Assembly (NCBI RefSeq): GCF_040958095.1
Contig: NC_091156.1
Coordinates: 19,040,202 to 19,104,201 of the forward strand
DNA: 64,000 nt
Reading direction: 5' to 3'
Source of the DNA: Procambarus clarkii
Taxonomy: Eukaryota; Arthropoda; Malacostraca; Decapoda; Cambaridae
The translations under genes were made by a program, and so were the position numbers. Positions 54,101 through 64,000 of the stretch are shown here, piece by piece (the first letter of the stretch is position 1; each line of letters opens with the position of its first letter). The notes beneath the pieces were generated by a model. That model was not told the DNA's origin. It ran no database searches and saw nothing but the letters and a program-made list of their open reading frames with translations.

Positions 54101-56758
54101 GGCTGGCAGTAGGTTGCCTGGCACCCCCCCCCCCCCCCAAGTGAGAGAGAGAGCTTGGACAAATGAGCTCATGCTAATTCAGAAAGATTGCAATCATTTG
54201 TTTACATAGTTGGGGAGTTCTTCTGGCTCGTTTTGAGGCTTCTGATTCTTTTGAATCTAGTAGTGGTTAGTTTTGGCTCACTGATTTTTGTATTGCTTTC
54301 ACCGTTGTGGTGGCCTAAAACATGCCACTGCTCCTTGTGCCTCAGTGATAGGGCCAGTTTCTGGCTTCCAGTCCCTGGTAGGCCTCTAGCACACTATGGC
54401 CGACATGTCCCAGTAGATGGTAACCATCTCGGTGTATAGCTTCAGGAAGCCTCCGGGGCTAAACCAGAAATTGGTATTTCATTACATTCAATGCGGTTTT
54501 TTCTGGTGCAGACCGGTCCCAACCCCCTGTCAAGCTGCCTAGTCAAGCATTGTTCCCTTCTTTGATTCTATGTTGTGCCACACTGTTACTGAAAGATTTC
54601 CGATGTAATTTTTTTTTAACAGAAACTTAGATAATTATCAGGTATTGGGTTCACCAAATTTTCAAAGCTATTCTCTATTTTGTTTATCTGTTCAGTGAAT
54701 TCCTCAGCCATCGCATCTGGCAGTTTGTATCTTAGGAAAATAACTTAAGTTTATTTTCTCTATTTTTACAAGTTTATTTTCTCTATTTTTACTCCCAGTA
54801 CCTCTACCACCTCATTTGTAGAGTTAAAGAGCTCCGAGCATGCAAAGTCTTCCCTAATATATAGACCCACTCCTCCATGTGACCTGTTTACCTTATCACA
54901 TCTGTATAGATTATGTCCTGGTATCCAGATCTCACTGTCCAAGAATTTCCCTGCATGAGTTTCTGTGAAAGCTCCAAATACTGCATTTGACTCAGTGAAG
55001 AGGCCATTTATGAACTGTATTTTGTATTTTGTTCTTGTTTTTAATCCTTGTATGTTGGCAAAGATGAATGAGATACACTATTTGGGGTAATTTGACTGGG
55101 AGACTTCTGGCCGATCCATTATGAGTGGATATATCGAGTTTGTTCTAACCAGTGCTGATTGTTGTAAGGCAGTTGCCTGTTGTAGTTGTAGTTCCTTTGC
55201 GGTGTGTAATTGTATATGGGATTCTGGTATGCAAGTGGGTCTGTTATCCAGTTCCATACATTCTCTATGTTCCCCCTTTTGAAATCTCTTGGCTTGCTAT
55301 AAAAAATTATTTGAGCTTCCTCCAAATCCATTATCTTGCTTGCCACTCTTTATGTAGCATTCTGTGCCTTTCACATGAAAGTATGGGCAGCTGAGGTCAT
55401 AGCATTTTCTGTCCTCGAGTGAGGTTTGGCACATGTCAGGATGGAAAAACCTACATGTTGATCCAAATCGACACTGTCCTTTCCTAAGCGTATTTAAAAA
55501 ATATTTGGGATGGTGGTAAACAGATGGTGATGGTGCATTCTATTCTTTTCTTATTTCCAGCATATCTATGTCTGTATATGCCCTTTACATAGAATTTGCA
55601 TATGTCTATCGTTCTGGTCTGACTCGCTCTATCGGGGACCGTTGAAGTGTCTGTACCTATCAAGCTGTCAGTGCTGTCTGTTACACTTTCTAGTCTACTG
55701 TCGTCTGCATCCAGGCATACTGAATCAGAGTTTACAACTTCCTGAGATTCTGCTTCGGTTTCCTCCCTGACTGCCCCTGGTCTATTAGAATTATTGTTGC
55801 TCATTTCCCACTCTTTCTGGATAGCTGGTAGGCTTTCAATGAATGAAGTTTTCCAGTCATGAGTCATGGTATCTAGAAGGTTTTTTAGTATATTCCAAGA
55901 TGGCAAGTAATTTTTACATACCCAGAGTAAATGGTCAGGTCTCAGTCCCATGGTATTACTCACTCCTGTACAAGCCGAATGAAATTTATTCTTACATATA
56001 TAACATTCAATTCCCGTTGCCTTTGTCTTCAAGCTTTATTACAGGTGACCACAAATTAGTTTGTTTACTGCCATATTGCCGTGTTTTGCTGTTGTTTGCT
56101 CGTGTTACCCGGTAGGACAATAAGAACTCTGTGATTAGGTAACACCTAGTAGTATGGCATTAAATCAGTGATAGCTTCAGGAAGCCTCCGGCACTCGCCC
56201 AGAAATTGGCATTTCATTACATTCAATGCTGGTTATTTGGAATTAGTTTTTCTTGTGCACCACAGGGGTTATATTAAACAGGTGTGCAGTGTAGAGGTTA
56301 ATGGAACCTTTATTGACCGAGTAATTTTCTTTCTCAATCATCTTTCTGCTCTCATATTTACATTCCAAATGATATCTTGGAGCTTTTGAGGATTCTGATT
56401 AGGATAATGTTAGCCAATCAGGCTTGGCGTGATATTTTGATAATTATTTGCTTACTTGTTCTTCATAGATATATAGCAGTCCATATCAAGATGGTCATAT
56501 CATGTTTTGTTATAATCGTTTTCATATTTGTAGGTTCAAGATGCCCAAGCTGCCATGCGCTTGTACACAATGCACCGTAGAGAATGGGAAGAATTTATAT
56601 CTAAGAAAAGGAGAAAGCTAACTGCCAAAAAGAAGAGCAAACCATCCACTGCTGTGACAAAGAGTGACAGTGATGCTGTGACAAAGAGTGACAGTGATGC
56701 TGTGACAAAGAGTGACAGTGATGCTGTGACAAAGAGTGACAGTGATAGTGAGGAATGA
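38719..56758 (+). CDS. REXO4: REXO4, RNA exonuclease 4 (DEDDh 3'-5' exonuclease), six coding exons
   Basis: Coding exons 38719-39123, 43344-43702, 46855-47048, 48407-48542, 52616-52718 and 56534-56758 join in frame, all with GT/AG borders, to 473 residues. The N-terminal 250 residues are Lys-rich with likely nuclear/nucleolar signals ([11 protein letters not shown] near residue 96). The family motifs DYSANWKRL (about 125-133) and VWFDNVDP follow. The exonuclease domain (about 258-415) holds Exo [10 protein letters not shown] (Asp263, Glu265), Exo [15 protein letters not shown] (Asp347) and Exo III HNSVQDAQAA (His397, Asp402), so all five DEDDh residues are present. In animals REXO4 is a nucleolar exonuclease linked to rRNA processing; that role is by family. 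Human REXO4 is about 420 residues. The tail carries four [12 protein letters not shown] repeats. Coding exons are 103-405 nt, spread over 18 kb by repeat-filled introns. Confidence 0.93.
39428..39655 (-). mobile_element. SINE family A in REXO4 intron 1 (reverse)
   Basis: TTATCTTGAGATGATTTCGG to GGGATCGAACCCGGGACCAC, truncated within the tRNA-like head. Confidence 0.8.
39855..40008. repeat. 56-bp repeat element, two copies
   Basis: TAGATTCAGCTACTCGGAAC followed by two AGCACGGGCTATGGTGAGCC units, same orientation as 25845-26175. Confidence 0.75.
40009..41809. other. REXO4 intron 1, mostly featureless
   Basis: AT-rich intron. A tRNA-like SINE remnant is at about 40685-40780 (CCGTGGACCTCATGCGTAGG...ATAGTTCGAGACCCC). 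No coding potential is recognised. Confidence 0.45.
41810..43135. repeat. Divergent satellite array in REXO4 intron 1, alternating 187/about 210-bp units
   Basis: Seven related units share GATACCAAAATGAACGATGT, a TGAAAAGAG block and GGCCGATTTTCGGGTTTGCT...GGTGGCAC. The anchor GATACC/GATAAC is at 41821, 42008, 42215, 42402, 42616, 42803 and 43013. Spacings are 187, 207, 187, 214, 187 and 210, so the true unit is a dimer of about 400 bp. The long units carry extra TGTGC-rich sequence. Confidence 0.88.
43344..43702 (+). CDS. REXO4: REXO4 exon 2
   Basis: Acceptor TTCTCATTTCAG; 359 nt; donor GG|GTAAGT. It encodes a Lys-rich linker and [15 protein letters not shown], close to the conserved VWFD-VDP motif found just before the nuclease domain in REXO4. 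Confidence 0.9.
44290..44962 (-). pseudogene. LINE RT C-terminal fragment in REXO4 intron 2
   Basis: The minus strand reads [40 protein letters not shown] and [13 protein letters not shown], then degrades towards 44290. At the truncation point 44916-44937 and 44941-44962 form a perfect 22-bp inverted repeat with a 3-nt loop. Confidence 0.8.
45000..45330. repeat. Degenerate GATA/GATG tetranucleotide repeat
   Basis: Mixed GGATAGATAGAT and GGATAAATGGAT units over about 300 bp. Confidence 0.9.
45320..45900 (-). pseudogene. DIRS-like retrotransposon remnant in REXO4 intron 2
   Basis: The minus strand gives [40 protein letters not shown] and VLSRLRV. This resembles the part after the reverse transcriptase in DIRS-type elements (DAF-IDW ... 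FPP-LL-RVL). Frameshifts break it. An RT remnant of the same type is at 63300-63990. Confidence 0.65.
45901..46854. other. REXO4 intron 2, repeat-derived
   Basis: Words such as GAGCCTGGCCCGTGG and TGAGCCTGTGGTCCCTGG recall the interspersed family at 53990-54500, but no clear element boundary is seen. Confidence 0.35.
46855..47048 (+). CDS. REXO4: REXO4 exon 3 (Exo I)
   Basis: Acceptor TTTTTTTCTCCACAG; donor GAAG|GTTAGT; 194 nt. It encodes [18 protein letters not shown], the first catalytic motif with Asp263 and Glu265, then [20 protein letters not shown], highly conserved in the family. Confidence 0.96.
47049..48406. other. REXO4 intron 3
   Basis: It contains a tandem duplication of about 53 bp at 47815-47925 (CATGTCACATTAGCCCATAT) and a trace of a palindromic MITE near 47408 (GGTCTGTCCTGGACCATTAT). 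No coding feature. Confidence 0.5.
48407..48542 (+). CDS. REXO4: REXO4 exon 4 (Exo II)
   Basis: Acceptor TTGTTTTCTCAG; donor GAG|GTAAGC; 136 nt. It encodes [20 protein letters not shown] with catalytic Asp347. Confidence 0.96.
48543..49870. other. REXO4 intron 4, first part
   Basis: No gene recognised. 49785-49850 (GGTCGCATCAGCCGTGGAGT) belongs to the interspersed family C, also at 62600-62760. Confidence 0.45.
49871..50011. mobile_element. Near-perfect 141-bp palindromic MITE in REXO4 intron 4
   Basis: GTTGACCAGACCACACGCTA pairs with the right end TAGTGTGTGGTCTGGTCAAC, and the arms meet at ATCGACTTGAGAATGGTCC. It is the same family as 7169-7405. A flanking TACTTCAGCCACGTTATTGT also occurs in reverse at the other copy, so the element extends beyond the palindrome. 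Confidence 0.92.
50270..50945 (+). pseudogene. LINE RT C-terminal fragment in REXO4 intron 4
   Basis: Frames in order: [20 protein letters not shown], then (frameshift) [40 protein letters not shown] and [16 protein letters not shown]. It is similar to 30770-31010 and to the fragment at 61114-61200. Confidence 0.75.
50946..52615. other. REXO4 intron 4, remaining part
   Basis: At 51608-51656 there are overlapping inverted repeats (GAAATACCCAAG/CTTGGGTATTTC and GGTAAAGCAC/GTGCTTTACC). At 52180-52390 there are traces of family C in reverse (GCCAGTTTCTGGCTTTGGTC). No gene. Confidence 0.5.
52616..52718 (+). CDS. REXO4: REXO4 exon 5
   Basis: Acceptor ATGCTTCAG; donor TCG|GTAAGT; 103 nt. It encodes [20 protein letters not shown] and [11 protein letters not shown] with the catalytic His397. 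Confidence 0.95.
53030..54500. mobile_element. Pieces of interspersed repeat family C in REXO4 intron 5
   Basis: Words GGTGAGCCCCAGAGGCTCCC (53040, plus), GCGCCAGTGGCTCCCTGATC (54015) and, in reverse, GCCAGTTTCTGGCTTCCAGT (54351) to GGTATTTCATTACATTCAAT (54473). The family repeats at 56159, 61835 and 62600. A poly-C tract lies at 54125. No coding capacity is recognised, so its class is unknown. Confidence 0.55.
54600..56110 (-). pseudogene. Non-LTR retrotransposon: ORF1 and start of endonuclease, in REXO4 intron 5
   Basis: On the minus strand, 56038-55490 encodes a PHD-like Cys/His module ([18 protein letters not shown]), an acidic Ser-rich middle and a CCCH-like remnant ([19 protein letters not shown]). 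Downstream, about 55080-54780 gives [20 protein letters not shown] and [20 protein letters not shown], the start of an AP-type endonuclease domain. The rest of ORF2 is missing. No ATG opens the ORF1 frame and frameshifts are present, so the copy is dead. Confidence 0.75.
56159..56235 (-). mobile_element. Family C end fragment
   Basis: AGCTTCAGGAAGCCTCCGGC...AATTGGCATTTCATTACATT, the same terminus as at 54440-54500. Confidence 0.6.
56534..56758 (+). CDS. REXO4: REXO4 exon 6 (Exo III and repeat tail)
   Basis: Acceptor TTTCATATTTGTAG; stop TGA at 56756-56758. It encodes [20 protein letters not shown] with catalytic Asp402, a basic [13 protein letters not shown] stretch, and an acidic/Ser tail made of four 8-residue repeats (AVTKSDSD). 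Confidence 0.95.
   Translation, partial: VQDAQAAMRLYTMHRREWEEFISKKRRKLTAKKKSKPSTAVTKSDSDAVTKSDSDAVTKSDSDAVTKSDSDSEE
56654..56750 (+). repeat. REXO4: Coding 24-bp tandem repeat in REXO4
   Basis: Four near-identical units GCTGTGACAAAGAGTGACAG plus TGAT, in frame, the last one differing at its end. Confidence 0.95.
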
Positions 56759-56805
56759 TTTACATACATGATCATTATGCAGTATGCAGTGTATTTTTCC
56801 AACAT

Positions 56806-56848
56806 GCTTTCTCCCCCCCCCTCCTCTCTCTCTCTGTCTGTCTGTCTT

Positions 56849-56935
<87 letters not shown>

Positions 56936-56943
56936 TTCTTTCT
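56806..56943. repeat. C/CT-rich microsatellite
   Basis: C-rich start, then (CT)n with regular TTT interruptions, in the REXO4 3' region. Confidence 0.9.
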
Positions 56944-56949
56944 TTGATT

Positions 56950-57295
56950 GGGAAGTTTACATCCTGGTGAACTGTTTTAATAAATGTAGGCAAAGCTGCC
57001 AAAGATTGGGAAAAGATGTACAGGGGCCAGATTCACGAAGCAATTACGCAAGCACTTACGAACCTGTACATCTTTTCTTAATCTTTGGCGGCTTTGTTTA
57101 CAATTATTAAACAGTTCATGAGCTCTGAAGCACCAGGAGGCTGTTTATAACAATAACAACAGTTGAATGGGAAGTTTTCATGCTGGTAAACTGTTTAATA
57201 AATGTAACCAAAGCCGTCAAAGATTGAGGAAAGATGTAAACGTTCGTAAGTACTTGTGTAACTGCTTGATGACTCCTGGCCCTGTGCGGTATTCT
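56950..57295. mobile_element. Fold-back repeat downstream of REXO4
   Basis: GGGAAGTTTACATCCTGGTG...AAACTGTTTAATAAATG-type sequence occurs directly at both ends (56950, 57169). The middle part (CTGTACATCTTTTCTTAATC) is the inverse of the AAGATTGGGAAAAGATGTAC part. Confidence 0.65.
56979..56984 (+). terminator. REXO4: Candidate poly(A) signal of REXO4
   Basis: AATAAA, the first after the stop codon (about 220 nt downstream). It lies inside the fold-back repeat, so usage is uncertain. Confidence 0.35.
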
Positions 57296-57299
57296 TCAT

Positions 57300-57867
57300 G
57301 ATCTCCCAAAGTTTGTTGATCTCTTCCACTTAACTACCACATTCTCTCTCTCCATATTCTTGGCACTGTTGTAATAATTTCTATGGCAATTTGGTATATA
57401 ATCTTCCTTCTTTTTCTTATATTGTGCCTCTGTAATTTTTCACTCACTCTTATCCTACTCAATTGTGTTGCACTCATGACAATTTTTGCACAAAATATTA
57501 GTCCAATATCAACCCAGTGAAAATATCCACTGAGTAGGTAATACCAGCTTGAGAATATCCACTGAATAGGTAATACCAAATTGGGAATTTCCACTGAATA
57601 GGTAATACCAGCTTGGGATTGATTGATGTGCCCTTGGTATGCCATGACCTGTCGAAGGACACATTAATGTCAAGGACTTCACTCTTCAATTCACTACTGT
57701 AATAACCTATGACTTTCTCAGGAGTTCCATCTTATACCCCTTAACTATTTGTCAAATGCCTCATCTCTTATCATTTTCTGGTACTTTGTATAAACAATGG
57801 GCAAAATGATTGGAATATTCATTACTCCTCATGTTGTTCATGTTGTATTCATTAATCGTCGTCAGTA
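57300..57867. other. No gene; short tandem repeat
   Basis: At 57515-57620 three copies of a roughly 36-bp unit (ATCCACTGAATAGGTAATAC) are seen. Nothing else is recognised. Confidence 0.55.
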
Positions 57868-58135
57868 GGGGCCCTGACGGCTGTATGGAGAGTGCTCGGG
57901 ATTCGTAGTCCTAAGATTCTGGGTTCGAACCCCGTCGGAAGTGGAAAGAAATGGGCAGAGTTTCTTTCATCCTGATGTGCCTGTTCACCTAGCAGTAAGT
58001 AGGTACCTGTGAGTTAGACAGCAGCTATAGGCTGCTTCCTTGGAGATGTGTAACAACAAAGAGGCCTGGTCTAGTACCGGGCCGCGGGGACGCTAAGCCC
58101 TGAGATCATCTCAAGCTATCTTAAGAAGATACAGT
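57868..58135 (+). mobile_element. tRNA-headed SINE, family A, near complete
   Basis: GGCCCTGACGGCTGTATGGA...TTCTGGGTTCGAACCCCGTC head, body ATGGGCAGAGTTTCTTTCAT, 3' end GGGCCGCGGGGACGCTAAGC...ATCATCTCAAGCTATC. Confidence 0.88.
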
Positions 58136-58766
58136 AGTTTTGAAATAATTATAACCAAGACCATTGAGCCTGTTGGTTTACGCTTCTTTATTGTTTCTCT
58201 TTTTTTTATCTATTACAGTGAGTTCTCTACCATACTCACAGTGCCCCACCACACTTTTATGACAATTTTCACATCATGTTGGTCAGTAACTAATACATTG
58301 TTTCAATTTACGAGTTTTACAGATGCTAATATATAAATATTGTTAAGAACATTCACCAGCTTTGTATCAGGCATTATAATATGAGGTACATTAGCCATTT
58401 TTCCCCTTCTGCTTTCTTTTTCTAAACAATATATATGTTTTTTCCATAACTTTCATCTAAATCAATATTAAATTTGTTCAGTCTGTAGCACTGTTCAGTC
58501 TTTTTTACATTTCATTGAAATTTTAGGAGTGATGCTGAGAATACACTTCCCATCATGGGAGGTGCCTGGCACTACTGCATCATTAGTAGAAGTACTTGGC
58601 AATGTACCATCAGGGGATGTTTCCATTGACTATATCAGATAGTTATAGAGGTCAGTGTGTCAGCTGGAGAATGTAGAGTCTGCAGTGCCTCCACAGCTGA
58701 TGTGTCATCATGAGAGAGACCAAGAGGAGGTGAACTGATCTCACCTGCTCTTGCTATATATATATA
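58136..58766. other. No gene recognised
   Basis: AT-rich, with no domain or repeat visible elsewhere in the window. Confidence 0.4.
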
Positions 58767-59153
58767 TGTCATACCTAGTAGCCAGAACGCACTTCTCAGC
58801 CGATTATGCAAGGCCCGATTTGCCGAATAAGCCAAGTTTTCCTGAATTAATATATTTTCTCTATTTTTTTTCTTATGAAATGATAAAGCTACCCATTTCA
58901 TTATGTATGAGGTCAATTTTTTTTTATTGGAGTTAAAATTAATGTAGATATATGACCGAACCTAACCAACCCTACCTAACCTAACCTAACCTATCTTTAG
59001 AGGTTAGGTTAGGTGAGGTAGCCGAAAAAGTTAGGTTAGGTTAGGCTAGGTAGGTTAGGTTGTCGAAAAACAATTAATTCAGGAAAACTTGGCTTATTAG
59101 GCAAATCGGGCCTTGCATAGTAGGCATAAAAGTGCGTTCTGGCTACTAGGTAC

Positions 59154-59157
<4 letters not shown>
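58767..59157. mobile_element. Second copy of the long-TIR MITE
   Basis: TGTCATACCTAGTAGCCAGA at the left and its inverted counterpart at the right, with the same CCTAA/TTAGG-rich centre as 23822-24209. A (TA)n tract follows directly at 59158-59211. Confidence 0.9.
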
Positions 59158-60874
<1,717 letters not shown>

Positions 60875-61340
60875 ATACGTGGCAGCTCCTGTCCATGTTG
60901 TGGATATAAAATGAGCCTGCCTCATATGGGCCAATAAGGCCATACATGAGTGAAACTTGGAGGATATAAAGGGAGGCAGCTGCTATTTATATCCTCCCAA
61001 ACTCATTCATGAATGTACAGTATCAATGAATGTATATACAGCAATGACTGTATAGGTATTTATAAATGAATGTGTGTTGATGAGAACTATGGAACACAAA
61101 AGGCTAGTGGCCCTTACAAGCCTGGCCTCGGGCTTGTAACTCCTCAAACCTGGCCTCGGGCTTGTAACTCCTCAAACCTGGCCTCGGGCAGGACTTTGGG
61201 AATAGAAGAACTCTCAGAATCCCATCAAGCAGGTACATACAAAGCAGCTCTTATTTATATCCATAGTATAAATAGGAACTGCCTCGTATGGGCCAATAGG
61301 CCTTCTGCAGATTCGTTACTTCTTGTTGATACATACATAC
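60875..61340 (+). mobile_element. LINE 3'-end fragments with a small tandem repeat
   Basis: 60905-60945 and 61270-61305 carry CTGCCTCGTATGGGCCAATA, the 3' UTR of the LINE at 16780-17436. 61114-61196 repeats CCTGGCCTCGGGCTTGTAAC plus TCCTCAAA nearly three times within a LINE C-terminal piece. Confidence 0.65.
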
Positions 61341-61834
61341 ATATATTAATTCTATCACTGATTCATATATAAATTAATTTATACATATTCATAAGTACAG
61401 ATACTTACATTTATACATTTATTTATTAATACATTTATTCACTGATACATCAATTGATTCATTCATTCATTGGTATACAGTATTCATTTATTATTCATAC
61501 ATTCATTCATACAATCTTCCAGTGTTTCTCAACCTTCGCTCTGCAGGACCCCCAAAGTAACTAGGGGGTTCCTCGAGATAGTGAAAAATCAGCTATTTCT
61601 AATGATGTGTGTGTATTTTTGAGTAATTGTTGTGTTACTCAAAAGCCGCGCAGGCATGCGGCGCGGCTCGTGTGACGTCATGCGCGGTTGCTCGTTTTCA
61701 TTTGGGGGAGTTCTGTTCACTTGTTTGTCTATTTTAGCTATTTTCACCAGAATAGGAGTTTGTTTTGAGGCCCTTACCTTTCTGGGTGCCTGTCTGATCA
61801 ATGGCAGGTATAGAATGCTCCGAATCCCATGTGC

Positions 61835-62040
61835 AATTCTATAGGCCATTGCTCCTCGTGCCTCTCTGAGGGGGCCAGGCTCTGGCTCGTGGTCCCAGGT
61901 AGGCCTAGAACTCCAATCACACTGACTGATGTCAAAATTTAGTGATAAACATATCAGTCTGGATAGCTCCTGGGAGCCTATGGGACTCGCCCAGAAAATG
62001 GCGTTTCATTTCATTCAACGCTGGTTTTTTGAACAGTATA
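61835..62040 (-). mobile_element. Family C fragment (reverse)
   Basis: AGGCCATTGCTCCTCGTGCC...CCAGAAAATGGCGTTTCATTT. Preceding 61370-61520 is low-complexity ATTCATTCAT-type sequence. Confidence 0.6.
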
Positions 62041-62599
62041 TACAAGTCTTTAGAGAAGAACATTTTATTATGCAAAACAATTTATATCATGCATATAATG
62101 CTTAAAATTCTTAAATATAAATGTGTACATGATACTGGCCTCAACGACTTTTTTTTTTTTCAACCTGGCATGAATATTTAAACTTTTGAACCTGTTCATT
62201 ATTTTTCTATAGACAGATATAGAAGGAATGAATAGTATATTATTGTCAAAATAAGAATTATCTTAGTAACCATTTTGCTGGGACACCTTGTGCTTTTTGT
62301 TCTCATAGTGTATAAAAAGACACATTTATCTTGTTTGAAGTTTTAATTATATTTATATTTTGTAAAGATCTGCATTTTCTGTATATTTAAAATGCAGAAG
62401 AAACAAATAATATAATACAAAACACGGGCCAAGAAACATCCCGGCCATATGTGTTCCATAAACTTTGAATATCATCATTTATACAATACAATCAAACATA
62501 AATATTACAGGATTGTTTTAATGGTCTATGGTTTTGGTATTTATATTCAATTTTTAATAAAAGGATGCAGTTTCCATATAAACTTTGGTATAAAAATCC
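62041..62599. other. No gene recognised
   Basis: AT-rich sequence without motifs. Confidence 0.4.
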
Positions 62600-62760
62600 A
62601 GCATAGAATGTAATGATATGACACTTTCTGGGTGAGCCCCGGTGGCTCTTTGAAGTTATACACCGAGATGGTTCCCATCTACCAGGTCACATCAGCCATG
62701 GAGTTTGATAGGCCTACTGGGGATCAGAGCCATTGAACCTAAACCCTATTGAGTTAGGAA
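62600..62760 (+). mobile_element. Family C fragment
   Basis: TAGAATGTAATGATATGACA...GGTGAGCCCCGGTGGCTCTT...GAGTTTGATAGGCCTACTGG. Confidence 0.6.
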
Positions 62761-62993
62761 GGAACCAGATCGCTGATTAGCAAAATAGCAAATAAATAGC
62801 AAAATTGTACTACCTAATTAACTCCATGTAACCTACCTCACCCCTAAAATGTCAACCCATGTTTACTATTTTAAACAATGCTGTTTGTTGACCAAATTGT
62901 ATTTTTGCTATTTTTTCTGCCATGTTCCCTCCCTTTTATTTTTTTTATTTTCTCAACACAATTTATACTTTATCTCAATTAGTCTTAAGTTTT

Positions 62994-63145
62994 AGTCTTA
63001 GTGTTTTTCCTGCCTGGAACGTTTTGCGTGATAGTGGCTTTAGGCATTGTATGTACTAGCTCCATCTATAAATACATCAACGTTTTGTATCTCGCCTTGT
63101 ATGTATGTACTTTACCTGAATACATATTTGATTTGATTTGATTTG
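62994..63145 (+). mobile_element. SINE 3' end
   Basis: TGGAACGTTTTGCGTGATAG...CTTTACCTGAATACATATTT, ending in (TTGAT)n. The same 3' end is at 3572 and 32815. Confidence 0.75.
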
Positions 63146-63299
63146 ACGTTGACCAACGGAGCCCACGTCAGCCAGTCATCAAGGGAGGCTAAAACGAGCC
63201 ACTTTGGCTTGGGCGAAGTGTGTGAATATACATGGATCCAAATTGGACCCAAACAGGAGAATCCAAAAGTAGTAAGCTTGCCACCTCTTAAAACTTAAC

Positions 63300-63990
63300 T
63301 AATCCCTGAACCTCGGGTGTATTGGAATTGGCCAATAGGCATCCTGGAGATCCAGGAAGATCATCCATGCATCCACCTCCAGTACGAGATAGAGCTTGGA
63401 CAATGGTTATCTGGAACGAAGGGCAGTAAATGAACTGGTTCAGCTTTGACAGTTCGATGATGAATCAAAGGTCTGGTGAGTCCCATCTTGGAACCAGGAG
63501 GAGGCAGAAAACCCACTGAAGCAATGTAGCCATTTTAACCATGCTGGAAACCACCCATTCCAGGATGACCCAATGCAAATGAGAGGTGAGAGGAAGAAGT
63601 CCACCCAGAAAGACCTAAATGGGAGGCGGAGGATTATCTCCACCACAGGCCCAAAAAGCTCACAAATTGTGGAACCAAGAGGCTGTAAACTGGGCGAGGA
63701 CTTTCTTCACCCACCACTTCTCTGTCAAAAGAGTGAACTGCAGAAGAACCACCATGAATCATGAGAAACCAATGCCTTCCATGAAGAGCAAACACAGCGC
63801 TGACCATACGGAGAAGGACCAGCAGAAGGAAGTACTTGTGACTTGAAACCTGCTCCACAGAAAGTCTGACCCACAGCTGGTGATGCCCCAGCTCTACTTG
63901 ACTGCCTCCAAGGATGGGAACAAGACCCCTTGAGAGCAAAAGAGGCCCGAAAAGGAAGTCTGTGCATGAAGGCTGTTTGAATGTAAATTG
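63300..63990 (-). pseudogene. DIRS-like reverse transcriptase remnant
   Basis: The minus strand reads VFCLLLVPRWDSPDL (near 63520-63475), IIELSKLNQFIYCPSFQITI (near 63460-63400), then after a frameshift LEVDAWMIFLDLQDAYWPIP and IHPRFRD (near 63393-63315). The set ELSKLN / LDLQDAY / PIHPR fits the first motifs of DIRS-type RTs. Upstream sequence to the window edge is probably the same element but not recognisable in detail. Confidence 0.75.
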
Positions 63991-64000
63991 GTCTTTGTGT

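Noticed and set aside
53671-54439. Short open frames around the '[16 protein letters not shown]' sequence
   Set aside because: They lie in interspersed repeat family C inside a REXO4 intron, without splice or domain support.

Overview
This is a eukaryotic, repeat-rich genomic window with no prokaryotic features. The signs are spliced genes with GT/AG introns, arthropod-type (TTAGG)n-like blocks, tRNA-headed SINEs, several non-LTR retrotransposon families, and long (CT)n and (TA)n tracts. Together with a crustacean-type cuticle protein gene, they point to a decapod crustacean, most likely a freshwater crayfish. The species guess rests on general familiarity with these repeat families and was not tested.

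Two protein-coding genes can be supported, both on the + strand. (1) A small cuticle protein gene (chitin_bind_4 / Rebers-Riddiford type) spans 23718-29206. It has a TATA box and arthropod initiator just upstream, a 6-nt first coding exon (Met-Lys), a signal-peptide exon and an exon carrying the chitin-binding domain (104 aa). (2) REXO4, an RNA exonuclease of the DEDDh superfamily, spans 38719-56758. Its six coding exons join in frame to 473 aa, with the catalytic residues Asp263, Glu265, Asp347, His397 and Asp402 present. Its introns are full of transposon debris.

The rest is repeat landscape. 1-8 kb: LINE remnants, SINEs, fold-back elements and three minisatellites. 8.9-10.3 kb: a (CT)n tract and a 20-bp minisatellite of about 43 copies. 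10.4-16 kb: an RNase-H-bearing LINE, SINEs and hairpin clusters. 16.0-18.7 kb: a nested retrotransposon complex whose outer LINE carries an 11-bp target-site duplication and an inverted 5' segment, the signature of twin priming. 19-23.6 kb: minisatellites and CR1-like LINE fragments. 23.6-29.3 kb: the cuticle gene, with MITE and LINE insertions in intron 1. 30-38 kb: LINE/SINE debris, a 49-bp minisatellite and a retroelement-like ORF. 38.5-56.8 kb: REXO4, whose intron 1 holds a satellite array with alternating spacings of 187 bp and about 210 bp. 57-64 kb: MITEs in (TA)n tracts, SINEs and DIRS-like reverse transcriptase remnants.

No CRISPR array, operon or clearly new enzymatic system is present. 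The most unusual items are the alternating (dimeric) satellite in REXO4 intron 1, the twin-primed LINE with intact target-site duplication and two layers of nesting, a LINE and SINE family sharing the same 3' tail, a 51-bp duplication that doubles a cuticle-gene splice donor, and a run of consecutive perfect hairpins near 12.3 kb.
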